Source of the DNA: JBBQZU01 sp041749535
GTDB taxonomy: Bacteria; Bacteroidota; Bacteroidia; Flavobacteriales_D; Cryomorphaceae
Direction: 5' to 3'
Assembly: GCA_041749535.1 (NCBI GenBank)
Contig: JBGTBE010000021.1
Span: 5,792-69,791 of the forward strand
Length of the DNA stretch: 64,000 nt
In this document: piece after piece, positions 42,690 through 51,978 of the stretch
Layout of the letters: the number at the start of each line of letters is the position of its first letter
How positions within the stretch are numbered: position 1 is the first letter of the stretch
Translations under genes and position numbers: made by a program
The notes under the pieces: generated by a model
The model's database searches: none
Told to the model about the DNA's origin: nothing
What the model saw: only the letters and a program-made list of their open reading frames with translations

Positions 42690-44120
42690 TTAATCCATAA
42701 CACACCTCACCGTGCACCCATCGCTTTTTTCGCAAGTACTTCGGAATACCACACCGTTATAATTGGCGAGGCCCCTGTACCATGCCTCCGTCTCATTTTC
42801 AGAACTGGATGACCATAAACTCCCGAAGCTGCCAATCGAAAAAAATTGGCCCATCGCCGTGCGATATCCACCGGGTAACGCGGAAAAGCCACTCTCATTT
42901 GTAGCATCGTTGTTTGGATTTACCCAAAGGCCAGTCCCCGCGCCGGTATTTCCGGTGGTTTTCATCTTTCCACCAGCTACAGATATTCCTCCGAGATAAT
43001 CAGTGAGCAAAGTGTAATCTGAATCGGTGGGTACATGCCATCCTGAAGGGCATAGTCCGCGCGTGTCGGTCACAGCATAAAAGTTGTAGAGCTTGCCGTG
43101 AAATACCTCATTGAGTGGGTCATTGTTGTAATAGCACCAGGCACCATTTTGCGCCAGCCCTGCGCTGGTCCACGCGCTTATGGGGGCAATGTGTTCTACC
43201 ACCTCACCATTGTCATAAAAACTGGTGTTCAGGTTTTTGGTAGTCCAGCATTGGTTGCCAATTTGAACTACGGGATACACGTGACCTTCTATGTCCTCAA
43301 TCTGAGCAGGACAATTTACAACGGTTTCTTGGAGCGTCACAAATACCATATTGGAAGGATCAATGCACCCTTGTGGATTTTGAGGATTCGCATTTTCTGT
43401 ATCGAATTCGGGACCAAAAGATACATGCACGATTCTGTATGTACCTGCCTGCATTCCATCGAATTGAAATGTGCCTGTGGTCTTAATTGAGATTACTTCT
43501 GTTCCACTTCCATTGAGTAAAATCCAACGGGAAAATGGCCCCGAATGGCCTGTGACTTGCCAGGTAACTTCTCCACCTGTGATGGATATATCCTCTGCTG
43601 GCATCACTGTTCCTCCATTAACATGGTATGTTGAAATGGCCAAATAATTGGAAATGTGGAAACAGCCACTCAAATCATTTACGTTTGTAATTCCGGAGAG
43701 GGTACTCAGCGATTCTACGCTGATGTGTCCGGCCACATAATTTCCGGGAGGGTAGGAACCCATGTCGAAAAGTCCGGTTGTATTGGAAGCTATTACTTGC
43801 AAGGTAGTGGCTCTCACCAATCCGAAGCGTCCTATACCCGTATTTCCACTTACCATAATTTGCACAGCTGCAGGAGAACCATTCGTGATGCAAATGTTGT
43901 TTAACTGGCTGCCTGAGCTAACCACACCTCCATTCACGGTGCAGCCAGAAAGCAAGGATGGAAATCCCTGATCTTCACTGAAATTGGTGGCACCATGGAG
44001 GTGCGTGTGGCCCATGAACAACAGTGTGGCTGAGATCATGAAAAAACAAGATCTGATCGTTTGCTTTCTGTGTAAGCAAGAGTGATCGGAAATAACGGGA
44101 ATTGTTACGTTGAAGAGCAT
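42690..44120 (-). CDS. Secreted FISUMP-domain protein with two N-terminal modules
   Basis: A 476-residue exported protein. A signal-like hydrophobic segment lies at about residues 25-43 (CFFMISATLLFMGHTHLHG); the ATG at 44039 is an alternative start. Residues about 58-265 hold two related modules (VSGNTGIGRFGLVRATTLQV, YPPGNYVAGHIS, GTYRIVHVSF) that clearly resemble those in the M14 peptidase at 33365-35725. Residues about 275-476 are a FISUMP domain (TIGR02145-like): YPVVQIGNQCWTTKNLNTSF, GLCPSGWHVPTDSDY, FSALPGGYRT, WSSSSENETEAWY, VRCVMD. No T9SS sorting domain is seen at the C-terminus. Function unknown. Confidence 0.8.
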   Translation of the reverse strand: MLFNVTIPVISDHSCLHRKQTIRSCFFMISATLLFMGHTHLHGATNFSEDQGFPSLLSGCTVNGGVVSSGSQLNNICITNGSPAAVQIMVSGNTGIGRFGLVRATTLQVIASNTTGLFDMGSYPPGNYVAGHISVESLSTLSGITNVNDLSGCFHISNYLAISTYHVNGGTVMPAEDISITGGEVTWQVTGHSGPFSRWILLNGSGTEVISIKTTGTFQFDGMQAGTYRIVHVSFGPEFDTENANPQNPQGCIDPSNMVFVTLQETVVNCPAQIEDIEGHVYPVVQIGNQCWTTKNLNTSFYDNGEVVEHIAPISAWTSAGLAQNGAWCYYNNDPLNEVFHGKLYNFYAVTDTRGLCPSGWHVPTDSDYTLLTDYLGGISVAGGKMKTTGNTGAGTGLWVNPNNDATNESGFSALPGGYRTAMGQFFSIGSFGSLWSSSSENETEAWYRGLANYNGVVFRSTCEKSDGCTVRCVMD

Positions 44121-44324
44121 GATTGTAGAATTGGTGTTGGTGACAAATCAATCTAAAAATTGAACTTCGAAAGGGGGCCAATTTATTCGAAGTTACTCTT
44201 ATACCCCCGTAAAACCAAGTTATGTTTTCAATTTTAAGGGTTGAGAAGCTTGCCTGCGTTGAAAAAATATTAAATCGAATCACCGCAGTCTTGGTTATGT
44301 TTAGGTCGGGATTTAACTCTTATG

Positions 44325-44332
44325 TACCTTCG
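44325..44332 (+). promoter_or_regulatory. Possible -7 box of the trans-sulfuration gene, 4 nt before the ATG
   Basis: TACCTTCG (one mismatch to TAnnTTTG) with TTTA at 44300-44303, 21 bases upstream. It ends 4 bases before the ATG at 44337, so the mRNA would be leaderless. Confidence 0.35.
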
Positions 44333-44336
44333 CTGC

Positions 44337-45515
44337 ATGAGCGAAAATCACCTTTCCCGCTTCCCGGAAACCGATGCAATACGCATACAGCACCCACGCA
44401 CCGATGCCCGCGAGCACTCGGTACCACTTTACCTCACTTCCAGTTTTGTTTTCGATGGTGCTGAGCACGCCCGGCAGCTGTTCACCGAAGAAACGGAAGG
44501 CGAAATATACTCCCGCATATCTAACCCCAATTGCGAGGAACTGATTTCCAAGCTATGTGCTATGGAAGGCACAGATGATGGGTTCGCTACCGGCACGGGT
44601 ATGGCCGCCATGTTCTTAAGCATGGCTTCTTTGCTCAGGGCAGGCGATCATGTGCTTGCTTCTCGCTCGGTATTCGCTTCTACCCATCAGTTATTCACTT
44701 CTGTATTTCCCCGTTTTAACATCAGCCACAGCTATGCAGATGTGAATGCTCCCGAAACCTGGGAAGATATGATACAGCCAAACACGAAGATGCTTTTCGT
44801 AGAAACACCTTCCAATCCTGCCTTAGATCTTATTGATCTGGAATGGCTTGGAAAGCTCTCAGACAGGCACGGACTTATTCTGAATGTAGACAATTGTTTT
44901 GCTACGCCTTACGTTCAAAATCCCGCACAATGGGGCGCGCATATAGTGACCCATTCGGCTACCAAATTTATTGACGGACAAGGTCGTGTAATGGGTGGGG
45001 CTGTGCTTGGTAATAAAGATCTCATCAAAGAGGTGCGCACATTTGCCCGCCACACCGGGCCTGCCATGTCGCCATTCAATGCATGGGTGCTGAGCAAGAG
45101 TTGCGAAACCCTTGCCGTACGCATGGAGCGGCATTGCAGCAACGCGCTGGCTTTGGCAGAGCAGCTTGAAAATTTAAAAGGCGTTGCTTCCGTTAAATAT
45201 CCCTTTCTGCCTTCGCACCCTCAATTCGCTTTGGCTAAAAAACAGATGCGCGCGGGTGGCGGTCTCCTTACTTTTGAGCACGCAGGTGGGATAGAAGGTG
45301 GGCGCAAGTTTCTGGACACTCTACGAATACTTTCGCATACTGCCAACCTGGGCGATACCCGAACCATTGTTACCCACCCGGCCAGTACCACCCACTCTAA
45401 GCTCAGCGATCAGGAAAGGGCGGCAGTGGGAATCACTCCGGGCCTTATTCGGGTATCAGTTGGGCTTGAAGATGTAAATGATATTTTTGGGGACATTCAG
45501 CAGGCGATGGGCTAG
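44337..45515 (+). CDS. metZ: Trans-sulfuration PLP enzyme, O-succinylhomoserine sulfhydrylase-like
   Basis: A 392-residue Cys/Met-metabolism PLP enzyme from the ATG at 44337 (MSENHLSRFPETDAIRIQ). Motifs: VPLYLTSSFVF, YSRISNPN, FATGTGMAAMFLS, VETPSNPALDLIDL, NVDNCFATPYVQNPAQWGAH, the PLP lysine Lys210 in VTHSATKFIDGQGRVMGG, and SLG-like VGLEDVNDI near the end. It forms homocysteine from an activated homoserine or a related product. O-succinylhomoserine sulfhydrylase, O-acetylhomoserine sulfhydrylase and cystathionine gamma-synthase cannot be separated by eye, so the symbol is tentative. Confidence 0.8.
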   Translation: MSENHLSRFPETDAIRIQHPRTDAREHSVPLYLTSSFVFDGAEHARQLFTEETEGEIYSRISNPNCEELISKLCAMEGTDDGFATGTGMAAMFLSMASLLRAGDHVLASRSVFASTHQLFTSVFPRFNISHSYADVNAPETWEDMIQPNTKMLFVETPSNPALDLIDLEWLGKLSDRHGLILNVDNCFATPYVQNPAQWGAHIVTHSATKFIDGQGRVMGGAVLGNKDLIKEVRTFARHTGPAMSPFNAWVLSKSCETLAVRMERHCSNALALAEQLENLKGVASVKYPFLPSHPQFALAKKQMRAGGGLLTFEHAGGIEGGRKFLDTLRILSHTANLGDTRTIVTHPASTTHSKLSDQERAAVGITPGLIRVSVGLEDVNDIFGDIQQAMG

Positions 45516-45639
45516 GGTCTAGAACGGATTACTACAGGATATTTCACCCGATCCTACTTGCTTTTATTTGCTGTGCTGACACACAATTAAGATTCCTTAA
45601 ACTGCGATTTGCACGTCTTTCTTTAGCTTATATAAACTG

Positions 45640-45671
45640 TTTAATTCAGCGTTGCTTTTAGTTTATCTTTG
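45640..45671 (+). promoter_or_regulatory. Promoter of the CotH/lamin-tail gene
   Basis: TTTA (45640-45643), a 20-base spacer, then TATCTTTG (45664-45671). This is close to the Bacteroidota TTTG-N19/20-TAnnTTTG pattern, with about 45 bases of leader before the ATG at 45724. Confidence 0.6.
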
Positions 45672-45723
45672 GTGGCCTTTCAAAATTTTTTAACCAAAAC
45701 CGGAATTTGAACCCCAATTGAAT

Positions 45724-48700
45724 ATGCAGAAGATAGATACCTCCGTTTCTCCGGTGTTGTGCTTAATGAAAACCGCAAAGTGCTTGTCAATTCTAGGCAT
45801 CACCCTCTTTTCAATCGGCAAGCCGGCAACCGCCCAAGTGGTTATCAACGAAGGTTCGAACAAAAACTACCTTATACTGGTCGATGAAGATGATGAATAC
45901 CACGATTGGGTGGAGTTGTACAACGCAGGCAATGAGGCTGTGAATCTTTTTGGCTACAGCCTGAGCGACAATCTTGAAAACCCTTCCCAATGGATTTTTC
46001 CGTCATCGGTGTTAGAGCCAGGGGAATATCTGGTGGTTTATTGCAGTGGCAAAGACCGAAAGCCCATCGCTCCTTTTCAGGAGGTATTGGATGTAACCGG
46101 ATATACGCCAATCCTTGGATGGAACAGCTTTGCGTTTGATGAAGCCTACGAATGGGATGGCGTTTCCTCTCTGCTCATCAATACCTGTTCATACGTTTCC
46201 ACAGGCTACACTTTAAACGCTTCTTTTTTACAATCCGAAACTGCCTACCATTCCACGCTTTTTGGTTACCAGGATGGCACCGATGCTGTGTGCGGTGCTG
46301 CTTACGGAACAAGAGTGAATTTACGTCCAAACATAAGGCTCAACAGTGCTGTAATTGGTTCCGGAGCGATTGTGAATTCACCCACCGACTACCCGGCTCC
46401 TTTCGGGAATTGGTATTGGGCAGCCAGGCATCAGATGATCATACCTGCAAGTGAGCTTCAAGCTGCAGGATTGACCTCGGGGCCAATCACCAATTTAGCC
46501 CTTAGGGTAACCAACCCCAATGTCGCAATTACATACGATTATTTCAGAGTTTCCATCAAAATGGTAAACGAAACAGAAGTGAGCACAGCCTTTGCTCCCC
46601 TGAACTTTAATCTCAACCTGCACAGCAATTTTAAACTCTCCGGTGAAGGTGAAACGGTATACCTTTTTGATACCAACCAAAATTTGCTGAGTGAACTGTA
46701 TGTAAACGTAGGCGGATTGGACCAAAGTACCGGTGCTCAACCCGATGGAGGCTTCAGCACATTTTTATTTTCCTCACCTACGCCGGGTGCCAGCAACAAC
46801 ATTTCAGAAACCTTTTCGGAATACCTTAGTGCTCCTTCTTTTTCAGTAGAGAGTGGCATTTACACCAACGCGCTCACTGTAGCCATCGCCAATGATAACG
46901 GCCCTTCCTCAACCGTACACTACACCCTTGATGGAAGCGAACCCACACAAGAAGATGCACAATACACTGGCGGAACCATTCCTATTTATTTCTCATCGTC
47001 GCTCAAGGCAAAAGTATTTCAGGGAGGTTACCTGCCCAGCGCAACGGTTGCAGCAAGCTATTTGTTGGGCGTAAACCACCATACACCCATACTTTGCCTT
47101 ACCACAGGGCATGAAAACCTCTACGGAAGCACTGGAATATTCGACAATTGGTGGACCGACTGGCAGAGGGCAGCATACGCCGTATATTTTGATGAAGAAC
47201 AGGAATTGATTTTCTCGCAGCCTGCAGGAATTCAGATTGATGGGGGAGCTGGCGGAAGCAGGTCACACCCGCAGCATTCCTTCAGGTTAGAATTGGCCAA
47301 CTCTGTACTGGGCGAAAATGCGATTGACTACATGGCCATCCCCAATCGCCCGGAGCGTACCAAGTACAGTAATTTTTATTTCAGGAATGGAAGCAATATG
47401 TACCAAACATATCCCATCAAGGATGCTGTACAAGTGGAGTGTATGGCAGCCGAAAGCCATTCCTACTATTCATCGTGGCGACCCGTAACTGTTTATATCA
47501 ATGGGAGTTATTTCGGGCTTTATGAGATGCGTGAAAAACTTGACATGGAGTACTTCGAAGAATTAGATAACGCCCATCCGGATTCCACCGATATCCTCTC
47601 TCTGAGCTATTGGTACGGCGGGGCACTTCGGGCTGTGGAAGGTTCAGTGGATTCCTTTTCTGATTCCTATGAGGATTTTAATGCACTCAATGCCACCACC
47701 CAAAATTACTGGCAGGAAGCAGACGCGTATTTTGATTTGGAATCATACTGCGATTACATCATAGCTGAATCCTGGATGGCCAATACAGACTGGCCCTGGA
47801 ACAACATAAAAATATACCGAAGCAACAAAACGGATTTTCGCTGGCGCTTTGCGGTAATGGATCTTGAAAATGGAATGACTCCTTTTGGCTGGACAGATGC
47901 CTACACTGACATGATTTCGTACGTGCTCGATGGAGACCAGAACATACCCTACATTAATGTTTTTGTGCAGAGTATAGAAAATGAACAGTTCCGCAAGTAC
48001 TTCATCAATCGCTACGCTGATGTGATGAATACATCCTATCGCAATGAGCGCCTTGAGACTGTCGCAAACGATATGTTTAACCAAACCCTTCTGGAAATGC
48101 CAAACCAATACCAGCGCTGGGGAGATCCTTCAAATATCTCCGGGCAAATGCAAGGGTATATTAACAACCACAATTCCTTTCTTCAAGCCCTTTCTTTGCG
48201 CACAGAACAGGTGAGAAATCACATCGAATCCAATTTTGCATTGCTCGATCAGGTGGAAGTTACCCTTGACGTTTTCCCTGAAGGTACCGGTAAGATAAAA
48301 ATCAGTACCGTGGTGCCTGGTTCACATCCCTGGACAGGTGTTTATTTTCATGGAAATCCGGTAAGACTCACGGCCTACCCCAATCCGGGTTATGCTTTTG
48401 CCTACTGGGAACCCAATGCCGTCACAGGGCAGGCCCTCGAAGCAGCGTCCATAGAGTTAGACATTAGTAGCAATGCACTTTTCACCGCCGTTTTTGAACC
48501 CACAGATGTAGAAGGGCAATTGCTCATATCCGAAATCAATTTTCACTCTGCAGATTCGCATGACAGTGGTGACTGGATAGAATGTTACAATGCGGGCAAT
48601 GCACCCCTTGACCTCAGCATGTGGAAGGTAAAGGATTCAAATCCATGGGACGTGTTTACATGGCCTGAAGGAACCACATTGCTGCCCGGTGAAAGGATTA

Positions 48701-49755
48701 TTTTGGCATCATCGCCCACACTCTTCAGTGAGGTACATCCTGACGTGACCGTATTTGGCTTGCTGGAATTCAACCTCAGTAATTTGGGTGAATCCATCAC
48801 AGTATTGAATGCAATTAATGATACTGTGCAGAGCATAGCATTTACTGACAGCCTGCCATGGCAACCCGCCGCTGACGGCCTTGGGCGTACCCTCGAGTTA
48901 AGGGAAAACAGTTTGGATAGCAGTCTGCCGGAAAATTGGTTTGCGGGCTGCATCGGTGGCTCACCGGGGTTGGCATACAGCCCATGCGATGAGCCCATCA
49001 TCATAACAGAAGTAAACTACAAATCAGCACCTTCTCAGAATGCAGGTGACTGGATAGAGTTGTACAACCCTGCACCAGAAAGTGTTGACCTGGATTCATG
49101 GAAACTGCAGGACAGCCAAAGCGCAAATACCTATACATTTGCTGAAGGCCAATCCATAGCCGCCGGATCGTACCTGGTGGTTTACGCTGATTTAACGGCT
49201 TTCAGCAGCCAACATCCGCAAGTGAACAATGCTGTGGGGCCGGTACTTTTTCAGCTGAGCAGTGCAGGCGAATCAATCTCCCTTTTCGATGCGGGAGGGA
49301 CCTTGGTTTATTCACTCGTTTATGATGAGGCTTTGCCATGGCCCGTTGGAGCCAACGGTGGAGGGTATACACTGGAACTTTTGGATTACCAGGGCATTGC
49401 CTGCGATGGAAGCAACTGGTTTGAAAGTTGCCTCCTGGGATCACCAGGAAGCCCCTACAGTCTTCCATGCCAGTTTACTACCGCTACATTCGATACAGAA
49501 ACAACCCGGCTGAACCTATTCCCAAATCCTTCGAGCGGATTGCTACATATAACCGGCGACTTGGGAGTTTTACAGAATTCTGTTAATTCGGAGTTGATCG
49601 TTTATAACGCACTTGGAATGCAAGTGCACAGAAGTTACCACGCTGCCGGAAATGACGGAATTCGCATCGATCTTTCTGACCTTTCTTCGGGCGCTTACCT
49701 GGTTTTGCTCAGAAATGGTGAACAACAATGGAGGTGGAAGTGGTTGGTAGATTGA
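45724..49755 (+). CDS. Giant T9SS protein with CotH kinase-like and three lamin-tail domains
   Basis: A 1343-residue protein from the ATG at 45724 (an in-frame TTG lies 6 bases upstream). Order: signal peptide (about 15-38); first lamin-tail domain (VVINEGSNKN, HDWVELYNAGN) interrupted by an inserted module at about 122-292 and resuming with GEGETVYLFD; chitobiase C-terminal-like domain at about 371-449 (VHYTLDGSEPT); CotH domain at about 452-835 (YINGSYFGLYEMREKLD, RFAVMDLENGMTPFG); a short beta module; second and third lamin-tail domains at about 929-1082 and 1089-1249 (GDWIELYNP); and a type A sorting domain (LNLFPNPSSGLLHITGD). CotH of spore coats is a protein kinase. Here it is exported, so the substrate and ATP source are unclear. 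Confidence 0.88.
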   Translation: MQKIDTSVSPVLCLMKTAKCLSILGITLFSIGKPATAQVVINEGSNKNYLILVDEDDEYHDWVELYNAGNEAVNLFGYSLSDNLENPSQWIFPSSVLEPGEYLVVYCSGKDRKPIAPFQEVLDVTGYTPILGWNSFAFDEAYEWDGVSSLLINTCSYVSTGYTLNASFLQSETAYHSTLFGYQDGTDAVCGAAYGTRVNLRPNIRLNSAVIGSGAIVNSPTDYPAPFGNWYWAARHQMIIPASELQAAGLTSGPITNLALRVTNPNVAITYDYFRVSIKMVNETEVSTAFAPLNFNLNLHSNFKLSGEGETVYLFDTNQNLLSELYVNVGGLDQSTGAQPDGGFSTFLFSSPTPGASNNISETFSEYLSAPSFSVESGIYTNALTVAIANDNGPSSTVHYTLDGSEPTQEDAQYTGGTIPIYFSSSLKAKVFQGGYLPSATVAASYLLGVNHHTPILCLTTGHENLYGSTGIFDNWWTDWQRAAYAVYFDEEQELIFSQPAGIQIDGGAGGSRSHPQHSFRLELANSVLGENAIDYMAIPNRPERTKYSNFYFRNGSNMYQTYPIKDAVQVECMAAESHSYYSSWRPVTVYINGSYFGLYEMREKLDMEYFEELDNAHPDSTDILSLSYWYGGALRAVEGSVDSFSDSYEDFNALNATTQNYWQEADAYFDLESYCDYIIAESWMANTDWPWNNIKIYRSNKTDFRWRFAVMDLENGMTPFGWTDAYTDMISYVLDGDQNIPYINVFVQSIENEQFRKYFINRYADVMNTSYRNERLETVANDMFNQTLLEMPNQYQRWGDPSNISGQMQGYINNHNSFLQALSLRTEQVRNHIESNFALLDQVEVTLDVFPEGTGKIKISTVVPGSHPWTGVYFHGNPVRLTAYPNPGYAFAYWEPNAVTGQALEAASIELDISSNALFTAVFEPTDVEGQLLISEINFHSADSHDSGDWIECYNAGNAPLDLSMWKVKDSNPWDVFTWPEGTTLLPGERIILASSPTLFSEVHPDVTVFGLLEFNLSNLGESITVLNAINDTVQSIAFTDSLPWQPAADGLGRTLELRENSLDSSLPENWFAGCIGGSPGLAYSPCDEPIIITEVNYKSAPSQNAGDWIELYNPAPESVDLDSWKLQDSQSANTYTFAEGQSIAAGSYLVVYADLTAFSSQHPQVNNAVGPVLFQLSSAGESISLFDAGGTLVYSLVYDEALPWPVGANGGGYTLELLDYQGIACDGSNWFESCLLGSPGSPYSLPCQFTTATFDTETTRLNLFPNPSSGLLHITGDLGVLQNSVNSELIVYNALGMQVHRSYHAAGNDGIRIDLSDLSSGAYLVLLRNGEQQWRWKWLVD

Positions 49756-49870
49756 TGTAGATTAAGTTGATATTGCAGGTCACAGCCTACTGTTCAATTT
49801 CCTGAATTTTGCTCAAAGCATCACCTACCTCTTATTCATAAATTGTGGCTCTACAAGACTTACACCCGGC

Positions 49871-50266
49871 TCAACACCCACAAGCCACTTCTGCAATGGG
49901 TGCTTCTGCATGTATTAGGGTTGCGTTGGGTTCACTCAATGCAAAATGCATACGCACCAGGCGCTCTCCGATACGCTGATCAATGGCATATACCCTCGGT
50001 TTCGTATGGGTTTCGCTTAAGCTAAACCGCACCTTGCCTTCGCGCATGGTTTCGCTTACATGGCTTGTGTCCAGTCCCAGGCATTTCAATTCGCACAGTG
50101 CTGCGGGGCTGTAGGTTAAATCGCTCGAATTTAGTTCCTGGAGCACCCTGTTTTCGGGCAGCCAGGCCGTAAGCACAGACAACCTTTCTTTAAACATAGC
50201 TACCACAAGCAGCACTCCCAAAGTGAGTCCAATTGTATAGGCGCGTAATCTTCTGGCGAAGTTCAT
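49871..50266 (-). CDS. Small single-pass protein, DUF4258-like
   Basis: A 131-residue protein with an N-terminal helix (YTIGLTLGVLLVVAMF) and a soluble part with LPENRVLQELNSSDLTYSPA, ALCELKCLGLDTSHVSETMR, EGKVRFSLSETHTKPRVYAI and a closing EVACGC. The pattern recalls DUF4258 proteins next to alanine dehydrogenase in other Bacteroidota (from memory). Its ATG directly abuts the ald stop (50267), so it is the last gene of the porX-tsaE-ald operon. Function unknown. Confidence 0.65.
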   Translation of the reverse strand: MNFARRLRAYTIGLTLGVLLVVAMFKERLSVLTAWLPENRVLQELNSSDLTYSPAALCELKCLGLDTSHVSETMREGKVRFSLSETHTKPRVYAIDQRIGERLVRMHFALSEPNATLIHAEAPIAEVACGC

Positions 50267-51487
50267 TTAAAAAGCAGCAAAAAGTAAGTCAATATCTTTA
50301 AATGGCAGGTTGAAAGCTTCACCCAGGTTTTCGTTGGTGAGGGTGCCGTTGTACAGGTACACGCCGTGGCGGAATCCCTTGTGTTTTTTGATAAGGCTGG
50401 CACAGCCGCCCTCCTTGCCAATGTCGATGATGAGTGGCGTAAATATGTTGCTAAGGGCTATGGATGCCGTGCGGCTTACCCGCGAGGCTACGTTGGGCAC
50501 GCAGTAGTGCACCACACCGTACTTGCGGAATACCGGGTGGGTGTGGTTGGTAACCTCAGAAGTTTCAAAACATCCCCCTTTGTCTATGCTGATATCTACT
50601 ATTACAGAACCTTCTTTCATATCGCGCACCATTGCTTCCGACACCACAGTGGGAGTGCGGCCTTCGTCGGTACGAAGGGCACCGATTACCACATCTGCAT
50701 TTTGCAGGGCTCTTTTTAATTCTTCAGGCTGTATTACCGATGTATATATTCTCTGGCCTACAGCATTCTGCAACCTTCTGAGTCTGTAAATGCTGAAGTC
50801 GAATACTTTTACCATTGCACCCAGACCCAAGGCAGCGCGGGTGGCATATTCAGCCACTGTGCCAGCGCCGATTACCACTACCTCGGTAGGCGCCACACCA
50901 CTGATGCCTCCAAACATAAGGCCCTGCCCGGCACCGCCCTTGCTGAGATACTCAGCGGCGATTACTACGGCTGCATTTCCGGCAATTTCGCCCATGGCCC
51001 GCACTACAGGGTATATGCCTTCTTCGTCCTGCACATAATCCCAGGCTATGGCTGAGATTTTTTTCTCCATCAATTTGCGCAGGGTGTCGCGTGGCTGCAC
51101 GCTGAGCTGAAGGGCTGAGAACAACGTTTGCTTGTGCCCCATCATCGCAATTTCCTCATGGCTCGGAGGCGCCACCTTCAGCACGAGGTCACATTGAAAA
51201 ACTTCTTTCCTGTCGTAGGCAATTTTAGCCCCAGCTTCGCTGTAGAGCCTGTCGTCGAAATGGGCATTTTTACCTGCATTCGATTCCACGATAATTTCAT
51301 GACCGTGGTTTACCAGCACCGCTACCGCATCGGGGGTAAGGGCCACCCTGTTTTCCTGGTACGATGTTTCGCAGGGGATGCCTATTTGGAGCTGTTTCCC
51401 TCGGGTACTTACAGGCTGCAACTCTTCGAGTGGTTGCAATGCGGCCTGTCGGGCTAAGGCTTTCAAGGCTTCTTTGGAGCTGATCAT
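50267..51487 (-). CDS. ald: Alanine dehydrogenase
   Basis: A 406-residue enzyme from the ATG at 51487 (MISSKEALKALARQAALQPL). Motifs: GIPCETSYQENRVALTPDAV, VLKVAPPSHEEIAMM, ISAIAWDYVQDEEG, the NAD-binding VVVIGAGTVAEYATRAALGLGA, VIVDISIDKGGCFETS and HYCVPNVASRVSRTASIALS. It catalyses NAD-dependent conversion of L-alanine to pyruvate and ammonia. The N-terminal 40 residues are longer than in Bacillus Ald. Third gene of the porX operon; 47 bases separate it from tsaE. Confidence 0.93.
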   Translation of the reverse strand: MISSKEALKALARQAALQPLEELQPVSTRGKQLQIGIPCETSYQENRVALTPDAVAVLVNHGHEIIVESNAGKNAHFDDRLYSEAGAKIAYDRKEVFQCDLVLKVAPPSHEEIAMMGHKQTLFSALQLSVQPRDTLRKLMEKKISAIAWDYVQDEEGIYPVVRAMGEIAGNAAVVIAAEYLSKGGAGQGLMFGGISGVAPTEVVVIGAGTVAEYATRAALGLGAMVKVFDFSIYRLRRLQNAVGQRIYTSVIQPEELKRALQNADVVIGALRTDEGRTPTVVSEAMVRDMKEGSVIVDISIDKGGCFETSEVTNHTHPVFRKYGVVHYCVPNVASRVSRTASIALSNIFTPLIIDIGKEGGCASLIKKHKGFRHGVYLYNGTLTNENLGEAFNLPFKDIDLLFAAF

Positions 51488-51534
51488 GGGGGAGTATTGG
51501 TTTCCTTGCAGGCTTGAAAATACGAATTTCGCAT

Positions 51535-51978
51535 TCACGAAAGGTATTCTACAATTATTTTTCTGTTTTTTCTGTTTTTTACTTCCCCATCCTCAATTTC
51601 ATTCAAGCGCACCTTCACAGTATCATCGGGGAGCAATGCCTCAACCCTTTCGGGCCATTCAAGAAAGCAATAGTCACCACTGAAGAAGTACGTTTCATAC
51701 CCGATATCGTATGCTTCTTCAATATTTTCGATACGGTAAAAATCAAAGTGATAGAGTGGATCCCCATGTCCCGAAAGGTATTCATTTACCAACCCGAAAG
51801 TGGGGCTGTGAATGTGATCGGTGCAGCCAAGTGCTTTCGCAAAATGGGCAATTAGGGTGGTTTTGCCTGCCCCCATACATCCATAAAAAGCGAAAAGCCG
51901 GGAAGGTCCGGCCAGGCGCAATATGGACGCTGCTACCGATGGAAGGTCGCTTAGTCCAGCTTCATAAACTGACACCAT
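51535..51978 (-). CDS. tsaE: tRNA threonylcarbamoyladenosine biosynthesis ATPase TsaE
   Basis: A 147-residue P-loop protein with FAFYGCMGAGKTTLIAHFAK (Walker A), SPTFGLVNEY, LYHFDFYRIE and CFLEWPERVEALLP, the full TsaE set. It works with TsaB and TsaD to make t6A37 in ANN-decoding tRNAs. Its ATG directly follows the porX stop codon (0-base gap), so the two are co-translated. Confidence 0.95.
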   Translation of the reverse strand: MVSVYEAGLSDLPSVAASILRLAGPSRLFAFYGCMGAGKTTLIAHFAKALGCTDHIHSPTFGLVNEYLSGHGDPLYHFDFYRIENIEEAYDIGYETYFFSGDYCFLEWPERVEALLPDDTVKVRLNEIEDGEVKNRKNRKIIVEYLS

